Positions 54,301-63,870 of a stretch of DNA of 64,000 nt are shown piece after piece. Position numbers and translations under genes: made by a program. The notes under the pieces were generated by a model. It did no database searches. It saw nothing but the letters and a program-made list of their open reading frames with translations, and was not told the origin of the DNA. Where the stretch lies: assembly GCA_947359465.1 (NCBI GenBank), contig OX375875.1, positions 13,898,538 to 13,962,537 of the forward strand. Reading direction: 5' to 3'. How positions within the stretch are numbered: the stretch's first letter is position 1; the number at the start of each line of letters is the position of its first letter. The stretch comes from Metellina segmentata (taxonomy: Eukaryota; Arthropoda; Arachnida; Araneae; Tetragnathidae).

Positions 54301-55064
54301 AACCTTTTTAACAGAATATTCTTGATGTGATCATAATTTATAGCTAGGTCAGCTGGTTCACGGGCTATTATATGAGCAATCTCTTGGGGGATCAAACTTA
54401 ATAGGTGAGATACCCACATTTCTTTACCCAGCGACAGCAAAGTTGCCTGTCGCTCGAACAAGATTAAATAAAGACTCATATCATCTTTCATGTCGTATTT
54501 TGGAAGGATCTTGGTCAAGTCTCGATTCGATGGTCTAGAATGATCAACTGCACCTTGCTGGGTTTGTCTAGTTGCTTCTATTCTCAATTTTTCCAATTCA
54601 TACTCTCGTTCTTTCTGCTTTTCTTCCACTTCAAGGGCTTCAATTCTCCGCTTTTCTTCCACTTCAAGGGCTTCAATTCTCCGCTTTTCTTCAAGGGCTT
54701 CAATTCTCCGCTTTTCTTCAAGGTCTTCAATTCTCCGCTTTTCTTCAAGGTCTTCAATTCTCCGCTTTTCTTCAAGGGCTTCAATTCTCCGCTTATCTTC
54801 CACTTCAAGGGCTTCAATTCTCCGCTTTTCTTCCACTTCAAGGGTTTCAATTCTCCGCTTTTCTTCCACTTCAAAGGCTTCATTTTTCTTTCGAGTTTCT
54901 ATAATTCTACCAAAAAGTGCTTTGGTGAATTCCTCATCATATCCCTCACTTGAAGTAATAAGATTCACTAACTGTTTTATGGATTTTTCTACGGTGATTT
55001 CTAAATCTATCTCCTCCACCAATTTGATCAAGTCCTCTTTCTTTCCCTTAACTAAATAAGTCAT
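51396..55064 (-). CDS. E2 Gag-protease-integrase-(RT deleted)-RNase H polyprotein, 1,222 residues
   Basis: Start MTYLVKGKKEDL matches the E1 and E3 Gag starts. Residues about 58-158 are a coiled coil of repeated EEKRRIEALE units. About 250-340 is the SCAN-like capsid. The CCHC knuckle is C411, C414, H419, C424, and the protease DTGA Asp is D465. The integrase zinc site (about 688-727) has Tyr in place of the second His. The integrase core has D755, D814 and E849 (34 residues between the last two). The C-terminal module has VGDKVLVL and NGPGTI. Near residue 1,128 the first RT residues (RHSQILK) pass directly to the RNase H block AEKECAAIVFAVKKL, then QTDHNPL. About 320 residues present in E1 are missing, in frame. 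Confidence 0.93.
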   Translation of the reverse strand: MTYLVKGKKEDLIKLVEEIDLEITVEKSIKQLVNLITSSEGYDEEFTKALFGRIIETRKKNEAFEVEEKRRIETLEVEEKRRIEALEVEDKRRIEALEEKRRIEDLEEKRRIEDLEEKRRIEALEEKRRIEALEVEEKRRIEALEVEEKQKEREYELEKLRIEATRQTQQGAVDHSRPSNRDLTKILPKYDMKDDMSLYLILFERQATLLSLGKEMWVSHLLSLIPQEIAHIIAREPADLAINYDHIKNILLKRFKLTPERFRQLFSSHHKAVDRNWRDFYHELSTYFDGWIAGCQVLTFEKLRDLVITDQMKKKTPSEFKDMYLREWTEINSPTDLVELLEKFEDVRRTVKRNPVFAKDKFEGRVQNKFEKTDNPPRRSDTMNGKGVKIERRFSEQDPNPEFDRRRQMRCFHCNQPGHIRPNCPKLKKPSETVNYISDKEPEKYLEPFIMKGKINGQDINLLRDTGATIDIVCRKLVNSADMTGEHVWVQQPLDSSSTCLHLAEVLVECELGKTLTKAAVIPDELDRGRYLLGNRTAALLKREDCQSVDQINAVLTRHQKKVKEREESQSLIKESENPIPAEEFSTLEKNEMETGEVSDEFTQVAEDQDITELLKVDTEQLIKAQGEDEEMSSQVKQIQNGNPPKDFELEKGRLLVKIKKDKSGIERKVIVVPIEYREKILKLCHEGTSGYLGTTKTKDRMTKYFFWKNCYKEAEDFVKACDSCQRAGKARDKKKAPMTLVPVITEVFSRINIDAVGPLPVTDSGQRYLITAMCMSSKYPDAVAVPNITSRSVINALFQIFSRMGFPKEFQHDQGTSFMSELTSEFFERFGIKVVLSSVYHPQSNPVERFHRTLKRILRVLCNEEGPDWEKHVHAVLFALRTVTHESTGFSPAELVHGKNLRTPVTPLYENWLQPEEGNSSVVEYILNLLRRLEKCRCLAIENMEEAAKKRKKWYDKNTVKREFNVGDKVLVLAPSPVNKLAVQFNGPGTIESKISETNYFVALPNRKNSSQIYHVNLLKPYYQRPEFINLVTTCEDEESELEEEFPPVENNPNIFDLEEILRNSEVKGRLDDDQIDQLSCIICKYSNCFSNVPGLTDRIQFDIELSEIKPLCAKPYRMSVRHSQILKAEKECAAIVFAVKKLRCYLDGPTRFFIQTDHNPLVWLKKNSGVNPRLMRWALALQPWNYEVIRRQGRKHQNADSLSRLFYVTKMSFELNFIVL
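54590..54890 (-). repeat. Coding minisatellite for the Gag coiled coil of E2
   Basis: Units of 24 or 33 bp, CGGAGAATTGAAG-CC-CTTGAAG based, encode alternating EEKRRIEALE and VEEKRRIEALE. Unit number differs from E1, where the coiled coil is not repetitive. Frames on the opposite strand are shadows. Confidence 0.9.
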
Positions 55065-55589
55065 GATTAAATTCTAAACAGTTTCCCCCTTTTGGACTCA
55101 AATATAACGTAAGGTACAAAATGAAAACTTTTCGAAACCGAAACCGTCCAGAATTCTGACTTACCTTATAGCCAAGCCACAAGAAATATAACTCAAAGAT
55201 AATAGAACAATAGAAAAGAAATAAATGTACAAAAACCAATTTTGTAACCCAAAAGACCTTCAAAAGAAAATTAATTAAAAAAAAAATTTAAATCAAAATA
55301 CCATTTCAAATACAAAACAAATTTAAATTATTAATTAAGATAAATAATCATCTACGACAACTAAAATCTCTTAAATTTCTATTTCACATAAATTCCAAAT
55401 CAATACTAATTTCTATTATAAAAGCAAAATTTGCAATTAAGAAATTTTTTTGTTTCGAAACCTGTTACGATAAATGGAAGTTATCACAAAAACAGAAGTA
55501 AAATTGTACATTAAATATAATAGTGCATAAAACTTTAGATTTAAAACCGAAACCACTTATCTGGAACAGTTGCTTGATGGTACACAGGA

Positions 55590-56245
55590 AGTCCTTGAGC
55601 AGGAACCCAAAGTTCGAACTGGACTTTGCTGACGATGACAGGACGGGATGCCCAAAAAGTTCGGACCGGATGGCCCTTTCGATGCTGAACACACACGCGT
55701 TTCACACACAGGAACAGGACGGGATGTCCCAATTATACTGACCGGACTAAGCTTCGTTGCTGGACACACGCAGTAACAGGATACGTTTCATACACAGAAA
55801 CAGAACGGGATATCCAAAAACATCGGACCGGCTGGCCCACTTCGTTGCTGCCGGACGCACGCAAATTCTCCACTCGCGAGGACGGGATGTCCACAAACTT
55901 CGGACCGGATGGCCCCCTTCGTTGCTGCCGGACGCACGCAAATACTCTACTCACGCGGACGGGATGTCCAATAACTTCGGACCGGATGGCCTCCTTCGTT
56001 GCTGCCGGACGCACGCAAATATTCCACTCACGAGGACGGGATGTCCAAAAACTTCAGACCGGATGGCCTTCTTCGTTGCTGCCGGACGCACGCAAATATT
56101 CCACTCACGAGGACGGGATGTCCAAAAACTTCAGACCGGATGGCCTTCTTCGTTGCTGCAGGACGCACGCAAATTTTCGCTGAACACAGGACGAGATGTC
56201 CACAGTTTATTCTCAAATCAGGACGGGATGTCCAAGACTTCAATT
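55590..56245 (-). repeat. E2 leader minisatellite, about 77-bp unit, 7-8 copies
   Basis: The plus-strand phrase GACGGGATGTCCAAAAACTT followed by CGGACCGGATGGCC recurs about every 77 bp. The central four or five units are very similar, and the outer ones are diverged or shortened. The repeat lies between the 5' LTR and the ORF. Open frames on both strands follow from a stop-free unit and are not genes. Confidence 0.92.
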
Positions 56246-56288
56246 TAATGGGAACGATCACAGTGCATGCCACCATTAATAGGTAGCT

Positions 56289-56704
56289 GTAACGTCGTGA
56301 TAAAAGAAATAGACTTTTTTAAAGAATTAAAGAAAAATTTATTTACAATATGGTAGCGACATCACCGTTACAACTACCTCTCATCATACGTTTTAAACAT
56401 AACGGCTGAAACACGCCATTCCAACACTGCACTCCGTCCACACTTCAACGAAGCATCCAATCGACTCCCAAAAAAGCCGTTACAAAAAAATATCTTTTCA
56501 CCAACGTTATACATAAAAGAAAAAATGAACTTCCGGGAAAATCATTTAAGCTGCTCACATAAATATGTCAAAAGAAAAGATATATCCTTTCCAAGAGTAT
56601 TAAGAAGTAAAAATAAACACAGGAAGTATCACAATATCTTGGAATAAGGAAAAAGAAATACTATAGAAATACATTTAAAAGATATTCCGGAAGTGTACGT
56701 TACA
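56289..56704 (-). repeat. E2 5' LTR (416 bp)
   Basis: TG...CA ends (minus strand TGTAACGTACAC ... CGTTACA). The outer 43 bases match the truncated 3' LTR. On its inner side, 12 bases into the leader, TGGTGGCATG is the candidate primer-binding site. Confidence 0.9.
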
Positions 56705-57266
56705 GCCCTGAAATCAGAATCTTTTTCATGACAATTATTGCGCTTTTCAAGAGTCCACGCTTCGATGTTGTTCCATCTCATCTAAACAACTTTCAAAACT
56801 GTTGTCATCCAATTATATGATCGTGTTCCTTCATATTTATATGGAGAACCAAAATCTCTTCAAAGATAGTTAAAGGTGATGTTTCGCGGAAGCTCCAGGT
56901 TGCGCAGTCTAGACTGATAGCACCTTACGTTATCGCTTGTTGCCTTGTTTATGAGAGCTGTGGTGCTTCCTATTCCAACATTTCAGATACGAAAGGAAGT
57001 ACACATTTTGAACTATGGATTCTAGAGTTGCCACGAACTATTGTGTTAGCTAACATGCGAACTTAACTTCCTGTGTTTTACGTGCACCGGTGAAGTCCTA
57101 TCTCAGTAATGTTAAAATGATCAAATTTTAAGGAATATTTTCTATAATCTTTTACAACTGTTTTGATTTGAATTTTTTATACTAGTTATGAAGACACTTT
57201 TAAATACTTGAACACACGTTTTTTTTTTATTTAAAGACAATTTTAAATTGTGTCATTTTTTTTCCT
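56705..57266. other. Spacer, nothing recognised
   Basis: No supported coding or repeat feature. Confidence 0.5.
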
Positions 57267-57270
57267 TTAA

Positions 57271-57778
57271 CCCTTCTTTGCATGATTTTTTTTTATTGGT
57301 TGAATAAATCAAGGTGATATAATTCATGTTCAAAATTAAAGGAAAAATGGTTAAAAAAAATCTTAGTATATATTTATAGTATAAATTTAGCAAAAAACAA
57401 TGTGATGGTAGCATGTGGTATTTTTTAAATTAAACGCAAACTTTTTCAGAAATTGCTCTAAAAATAACAGAAACACATGTTACAAACCTTTCTTCCACTC
57501 ATTTTCACTTTTTTAGCAATAGAAACTCAAATATAATAAAACAAAATTAAAAACGAAATCATACGTTTATTGCAACTACAACAAACAGCGGAATGACAAC
57601 TTCAAGCTCGTTTTACTGATAGTGACACTTGCTTATTTTTGACAGCTATGTTTTTTTTTATGCAATGGACATTAAAAAGGTATCCAGACACGATCAACTT
57701 AAAGTGAACTTGTTCTCTTATATAATTTTTGGGCATTCAATGTTATGATGGAAATTTCAACCATTATGCAAAGAAGGG
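57271..57778. mobile_element. piggyBac-type MITE, TTAA TSD, 508 bp
   Basis: TTAA at 57,267-57,270 and 57,779-57,782, with ends CCCTTCTTTGCAT and its inverse ATGCAAAGAAGGG. AT-rich interior without coding. The termini differ from the piggyBac at 8,603, so it is another family. Confidence 0.88.
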
Positions 57779-57782
57779 TTAA

Positions 57783-58245
57783 CTCCTATTTTGTTTGAAA
57801 AATGACCAATTTTCATCCCTTTTTTAACAATTAAAATGAACTTTTCTGAACAGATACAAAAAATGCCTCTGTTAAAATATGTTCTAGGGTATGTTACACC
57901 ACGCTTAAGTAAACCAGAAGACCAAAATATTAAAATGTGTAAAAACTTAAGTGTTATACATCAAAATAAATATAATTTGCCTGGCTATAAGAATCAATCA
58001 ACGAATAGTAATTTTATACCTCTGTAAAAATGTAGAAGGCATTTAAAGTTGGATAAAAATATTTACTGTAGTACTTGGTTTAGGTATATCATATTTATTA
58101 CCATATTTCTGATAGAGGAACATATAATATCTTAAACTTTTAAATCTCCAGTAATTATATGATAGTATAAAATAAAAAAAAACTGATAAAAATTAAAGTA
58201 TTATTTATATTAAAGTTTTGGGAAGGAGGAAACTTTTTATATCCT
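57783..58245. other. AT-rich spacer
   Basis: A 63-codon frame at 57,836-58,027 is lysine/asparagine-rich with no recognisable domain. Confidence 0.45.
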
Positions 58246-58406
58246 GCATATGAATACGTCCGTTACAAATATTGTGAAAAAGTTTTCTGACTACATTAAT
58301 TATAAGTATAGACGTTCAACATTATTGAAGTAAAGCAATTACTACAAGCTTAATAATTTCTGATAAAAATATTTTTTTTAAACATATAAATATTTGTTTT
58401 TTAATT

Positions 58407-58455
58407 TGTAACACACGTATCATTGATATGTAGCGGACGTATCACTACTGTGTAG
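58407..58455 (+). repeat. Left motif cluster of element X copy 2
   Basis: TGTAACACACGTATCAT (58,407), TGTAGCGGACGTATCAC (58,429) and TGTAGCGAACAC (58,451) repeat at 22 bp, the same period as the array at 6,991-7,112. One further inverse copy lies at 58,255-58,268. Confidence 0.8.
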
Positions 58456-58753
58456 CGAACACATTATTCGTATAAAATGGACAGTGGTTCTACAAATTTG
58501 TTAGGAAAAAATTTACCATATTGATTAAGGAATAAAAAAATTATTAATGTATAAAAGTACAATATAAAGTACAAAAAAATTTAAGTGGAAAATATTTTTT
58601 TTTAATCAGAAAAAATACTATGTGTGCCTTAACTTTACATGTATTTGCTAATTTTTGAGTTGACATGTTGTCCTTTTTTTTGTTGCAATTTTTATTATTT
58701 GGCAAAAATCTAGATCACCTCAGTCATTAGGAAAAGCAATAAAAAAAGTTAAA

Positions 58754-60110
58754 ATGGCCAAGCCAAAAAATCCCACAAAGAAAGCTCACATTAATTCCCA
58801 ACTTTCACAACACAAAATTTACTTTCTAGAGAATCAGATGACGCAGTGATTTCATTTTTATCAAGAAGATGATATTTTCCGTCAGGTTCCAGGACGAAAA
58901 AATGTTAAAGCAGTTTGGAAAAATGGTAAAAAAAACAAACAAAAGCGACATGTGTATTTCACACTGAAAGAAACTCACGAGCTTTGCAAAACAAAAAATC
59001 CCGAACAAAAGATTTAACTGTCAAAGTTTTCAAGTTTAAGACCAGAGCATGTATTGTTATTTTCTGACTCCACATATTGTGTCTGTGGATGTCTTAGCTA
59101 CATTCAATTCTTATTGGATGCTTTAGTGCATCGCAATTTTACGAAATGTAAAACGGATTTTATTCAAGAAATCGGTTGTACCTATTCACAAGAATGCATG
59201 TTCAACATTTGTGTCAGATGTAAAAATCTTCAAAATGTTGAAAGTCCCACAAACCGAATTTCAAGAAAAAAGAAAAGAAGTAACATGGTATCAATGCAAT
59301 TCAGTGGAGAGTGGAGTTGTAAAAACTACAGAAAGTGGCACTACAGGAAATGTTCTTGAGACCATTAAGGAAAAGCTTAAATATTTTTTAAAGCAATATT
59401 TTATTAAGAAATAAAAGTTTGAATTCTTTACAAAAGCAAAAGAAAATGTATAAAAATTTTCTATAACTCTGCAAATTGATTTTAGTGAAAAATTTTCAAT
59501 AAAGTTTCAAGAAGAACTTCAATCAGCTCATTGGAATAAAGACGACCAGGTCACTATTTACAATGCGTTTGCTTGGTTACTATGTAAAGCTGTGAATCAT
59601 ATGCCATCATATCGAACTACATGCAACATGATAAATATGCAGTCCATTCTTTCCATGAAGCAATAATTAAAGACTGAAGACTAAACTTCCAAAGTTAAAG
59701 GAAGTTAATATATTTTCAGATGTTCTTCACAACATTTGAAACAGAAGTTTAATTTGCTCAATATTACATATGGAGAAGAAGATTTTGGAGTTAAACTCAA
59801 CTGGCATTTTTTCGTCACATCCCATGGCAAAGACGCACCTGATGCTGTAAGTGGCCAAGTGAAATTTCAAATGTGGCAAAAAATTAAATCAAGACAGTTA
59901 GCAATTCTGAATGCAGACAATTTTGTTACTGTACTCAGGGAAAGCTCTCAGAAAACAAATATAATCTTTGTATGTAAAGAAAAAATTGAAAGCATTATTA
60001 ACAACTTGAACGAGCGATTTAAAGGCATATGAACAAGTCCAAAGATTCATTCAATTCACAGTATAATAGCAAATTCTAAAAATATTGTGTATGTTTCAGA
60101 AATTTGTAGA
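58754..60110 (+). pseudogene. Decayed ORF of element X (unnamed transposase-like family)
   Basis: A chain of plus-strand segments begins at ATG 58,754 (MAKPKNPTKKAHINSQLSQH). It continues through SSLRPEHVLLFSDSTYCVCG, a cysteine cluster QECMFNICVRCKNLQ, a TLKEKLKYFLKQYFIKK-like segment and IDFSEKFSIKFQEELQSAHW. An intact 98-codon stretch at 59,736-60,032 includes HFFVTSHGKDAPDAVSGQVK. I recall a widespread uncharacterised metazoan protein family with an FSDG...QFK...WHFFATSHGKG...D signature; the D in FSD and the S-H-G-K-x-x-x-D part would be its core. Stops and frameshifts break it. I cannot name the family. Confidence 0.5.
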
Positions 60111-60697
60111 AAATCTAGAACTCCTTTTCATTTTAGATCAAAAACATTTTTCTGAAACAGTTATCAAAAATGCAGCCGACCAATAAAAATCTGTATCCAT
60201 TAATGACAGTATAGTTTTCGGCTCATGGATAATTATACCAAAATATACTGACTACAGAAATAGGAAAAAAAAACATTTTGTTGGACAAGTGATATAGTCC
60301 AAACGGTGTGCAGTTTTTTAAAAAAGTACTTGGGCAAAAATGTTTTTGGCTGGGAATGATGACGTTTCTGTTGTGAATATATAGAAGATACTGGGGGCAT
60401 AATTGATTAATCTCAATAGATAATCGATTTGTACCACTAAATTTTGAAAATTTCATTTTAGATTACGATTTTTTTTCTTGCCATTTATTATGGTAATGTT
60501 TAATTATTATTATTTTTTCTTTTATTTATGGTAACAATTTATTGTAACACATTTTGTACAGTAAGTAATCATAAGACATTGTATGTATTTCAGAAGATGA
60601 TACGTCCGTTGCAATTTGAAATAATTATTAAAAATTCAAATTGTCCACAAATTAGATAATTTATGTATTTTTCATATCTTTGAATCTTCTTCATTCA

Positions 60698-62260
60698 TCT
60701 ATATAAATAAGAAGAGTGTTTGTTTGTACATTCAATATTTTCGAACCATTTCAAGTTTTCTATCCGTTTTGGACCCTTCTGATGCCGAATCCGCCTTTTT
60801 CTCGTTTGGTGTCTGTCTGTCCATCTGTCTGTCTGTATGTTGTGCCCTATACACGTCCACGCGGTTTAAGATATTTCATGGAAATTTGCATACAGTGAGT
60901 ACTTATCTTCATTTAGTAAGTGGAATTGGTTGTGAAAATCTGTCTGTCCGTCTTTCTGTTCTATGCTCGATTTTGTGTTTGTGTAAGCATCACATGAATT
61001 GTATTCCAGATATTTAATTGCAGTGTATTACATTTTATACATTATCTATAAGTTTAGTGAATGCAATATTAAACATTTCTTTATTGTTATATTTAGATGA
61101 GTTTCATACTAAAAAACCTGAGTAAGCATACTTAAATCAAACATAATTTGGTAGTTTTGGAAAAATTGGAATGTCTATTGAATATTACGATTACTTCGAT
61201 TGCTTTACCAGTATTGTTGAAAAAGTAATTATTCTTCAAAAAATTATATTTTTAATGGAATTTCAACTCTGATACTTCATTTTTTAGAGTCTTATTTTTG
61301 TTCTTTGCGTAATGAAAACGATTTCGGAATACTTGAGACAGACGATATTTTTCAACGAAACGAGAATGAACAAGATCGCGTGAGCAGTGATATTTTCTGT
61401 TTCTTTCAATCTCAATTAATTTCACATTTCTAAATTTTGTGCACTTTTAGTTGTAAGCTGTGGCAACTGTGCGAGATCAAGAGATAAAAATGAATCACAA
61501 ATTAATATCTTTAGAACAATTTTTTCCGACATCTTTTATTGTGTTCTATTTCACTGTTTTCTGTTTTAAATATTTATTATTTTAATAAATGTGTTTTCCT
61601 TCTCATCACATGCAACAGCACCATAAAGTATTCGACTTAAAAATGTCAGGTAAGTCAGTATAAATTTTCAGTAAATTTTAAGTGTAGTAATGCCATTATT
61701 GAGAGAAAAATGCCGTTATTTAAAGAATAATGCCGTTATTGAAAGAATAATAATGTTTAAAAATTCGAACTAGAACTTTTTCCAACATTAAAAAATTTGT
61801 TGTAATAATAACAGTAGAAGACTGCAAAATTTGACAATGTCGCATACCGGATGCAAGAGAGCCACAAGTAAAAAAAATATTGTTTTGTTGACTATGAGTG
61901 CGAGAGCACTCGCCGTAAATCGTAATTTTAATTAATTGAGTTGAACATGAAAATAACTTAAGAAAGTGAATTCCAAATCTCCCTCAAAATCGTCTTTTAT
62001 AGTAGTAACCTTCGTATCACCTTTCGTCATTTTGTAGATTTGTCATATAGCAAGGCTGCGATGTATGTGAAATGTATTACATAAATGGATATGCATGTGT
62101 AGGATTTGTGTCCAAAGTAAGTTGTAGAAAATATAAAGATGGCGAAAGGTGTTAAAATAAATTTTTATTCTACAAAAAATGTAAGTCATTATATATTTTA
62201 ATTATCTCTTCAATCTAGAGTAAACCAATTCATACCGAGTAAGGTCGGGTATTTTGCTAG
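60698..62260 (+). mobile_element. Non-autonomous Helitron, 1,563 bp, with exact empty-site match
   Basis: Begins TCTATATAAATAAGAAGAG and ends TTTTGCTAG, between host A (60,697) and T (62,261). A short hairpin (ACCGA-GTAAGG-TCGGGT) lies about 8 bases before CTAG. The inverted copy 1 of element X near 6,900 reads through without the insert. TCTGTCTG repeats near the 5' end are common in such elements. No Rep/helicase coding. Confidence 0.85.
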
Positions 62261-62545
62261 TAAAAGATAAATTTTTATTATTTTCCTTTGTAAACATCAG
62301 ACGATTTGTCATTTGTGTTCAGAGTGACACAATTTTTTTCCCTAAAGAGATACGTCCGTTACCCTTCCAAAGTAAGTATTAACTCTATTTCTGTTTTTAA
62401 AATAAAAATATTTATTAGTGATGGGTTTAGAGATAGTTATCCTCTATATAAATACCAAAAAATAAATTCACATATTTGAATTATGTAATTGTGACGATTG
62501 CTTTTGTCGACTAATGATACGTCCGTTACATATGGAATTGCCCAC

Positions 62546-63305
62546 TTGTAAACCAATTTTTTTTATTTGCTTGAATAAACTTTTGTTTGAAAAAATTGTT
62601 TCTTTTGTGGAAAAAATACACATTTTGAGACATTGAAGTTTAAAGCACAAAATTTACCTTCAATTAATTTCAAGTAAGTACAGGTACTTTTCAAAAAAAA
62701 AAAATATTTAAAATACTTCTACTCAACATATCTTCACAAATAATATATCATTTTAAACAGAATTGTAAAAGCATTTATTTAAATTTATATTAAAATTTTT
62801 TCAAAAAATGAAGTAGTGTTGATATTTTATAGGGTAATCTGGGAGGAGCCTGACTCAGACAACGTAAGATGGTGTTTTCTGCGTGTGGGCAGCAGTACGC
62901 CATCAGCAGATTATATTTGTGTTAAACCTGTTAAATATTAAATTAAGATTTTTGATTCTCACTTTTCTAATATTCTACGAGGTAGCACGTTAGCCCGATA
63001 AGAAGAGTAGCTGATTAACAAACGGTGGAAACAAAGACCGTTGTGCATGTAAGTCTTGTTGTTTCAAATGTCCTCACGTTGGAGAGGTGCGAAGTTTGGA
63101 GGGTGGGGTTTAGCAATAGTTTTTATTTGTGTTCACGAGTGTTGCGGTAGAGCAGTTGTTAGAGTCTGGGATTAGCACCTGAAAGGGTTCACCAATATCC
63201 TACTGCATTGCTCCATCGCAACGCAAGTTCAACTACATCCCATCTAATTTCTTCTATTCAACAACATTCTCAGTATAATTACAGAATAACATCAGAAATA
63301 AACAG
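62546..63305. other. Spacer with a possible SINE scrap
   Basis: Positions about 63,067-63,115 (TGTCCTCACGTTGG, GAAGTTTGGAG) resemble the SINE body but are too short to classify firmly. Nothing else was recognised. Confidence 0.4.
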
Positions 63306-63310
63306 TGGTA

Positions 63311-63449
63311 ATTTGGTAATTTTTAATTAACGTCGTACTAAAGCAACACAACGGGTTTTTGACCACGGTCCGGGATTAATCCCTAAAGGAACCAAGATCC
63401 TTCCGATCTAGAGGCTAACACCTTAACCACCAGACCGATTGATCGGCCC
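63311..63449 (-). repeat. tRNA-derived SINE with central deletion (copy l)
   Basis: On the minus strand the tRNA-like head (CGGTCTGGTGGTTAAGGTG, near 63,425) is followed almost directly by the tail (GGACCGTGGTCAAAAACCCG, GTACGACGTTAATT). About 180 bp of the body are missing. Confidence 0.75.
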
Positions 63450-63479
63450 AACCTTCTCCCCCTCTTCCTTTGCGGAACT

Positions 63480-63870
63480 ACAGGACTTGCATAAAATCTC
63501 AGTTCAAGAAACAAAGAAAACTGCAGTATGTGAAAGATATCCAGGGAAACAGTTTGGATTGCCTGCTGAGTAATAAGGGAAGAATCCCTACTGATCTACC
63601 AAGAAGGATAGGAGGGGCCTGTTTCCGCTTATGAACCGGACACGACTATCTTAAGCAGCATTTACATAGGATTGGTGTGGCTACCTCTCCGATCTGTCCG
63701 CTTTGTTAAGATGGTCCTATGAACAGACATCACCTTGCGGAGTGCTCTTATTTTACAGGCCATCGACAACAGGGATACTTCTCCCCAAGGACTTTCTTCG
63801 CTCTGTTGGACGGCAAGACAGCGTATGGTCGAGAGGCCTTGAGCTGGGCGTAGGATAGAAAAAATCAGGT
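63480..63870 (+). pseudogene. LINE 3' fragment (RNase-H-less C-terminal CCHC region)
   Basis: In one plus frame TGHDYLKQHLHRIGVATSPI is followed by CPLC, a stop, and DGPMNRHHLAECSYF. The R-T-G-H-xx-Lxx-H-L-xRIG...SP-x-C-P-x-C...H-L-xx-C pattern is the C-terminal zinc region following RT in Jockey/R1/LOA-type non-LTR retrotransposons. Upstream codons (DCLLSNKGRIPTDLPRR) fit poorly. Only this tail is present, with stops. The clade is not determined. Confidence 0.65.

Larger units (their letters stand above)
51231..56704 (-). mobile_element. E2: Gmr1-like LTR retrotransposon lacking reverse transcriptase
   Basis: Minus-strand order: 5' LTR (56,704-56,289), a 77-bp minisatellite leader, a 1,222-codon ORF (55,064-51,396), a purine-rich tract and the first 43 bp of the 3' LTR. 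The rest of the 3' LTR is missing at the junction with the DD41D transposon. The single ORF carries Gag, protease and integrase intact in frame, but RT and the beginning of RNase H are deleted. It must depend on another element for reverse transcription. Confidence 0.9.
58250..62545 (-). mobile_element. Element X, copy 2 (inverted relative to copy 1)
   Basis: The right part (60,250-62,540), after removing the Helitron at 60,698-62,260, aligns with copy 1 at 5.57-7.43 kb in inverse orientation. The left part (58,250-58,455) has TGTAACACACGTATCAT and TGTAGCGGACGTATCAC in the opposite orientation, so motif clusters face each other across a decayed ORF. That is the layout of a DNA transposon with motif-rich ends. 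The superfamily and exact termini are not resolved. Confidence 0.6.

Noticed and set aside
54540..54953. Plus-strand 137-residue repetitive protein
   Set aside because: Antisense shadow of the repeated Gag coiled-coil codons of E2.
55757..56286. Long overlapping open frames on both strands
   Set aside because: They follow from the stop-free 77-bp minisatellite of the E2 leader; no start context or domain.
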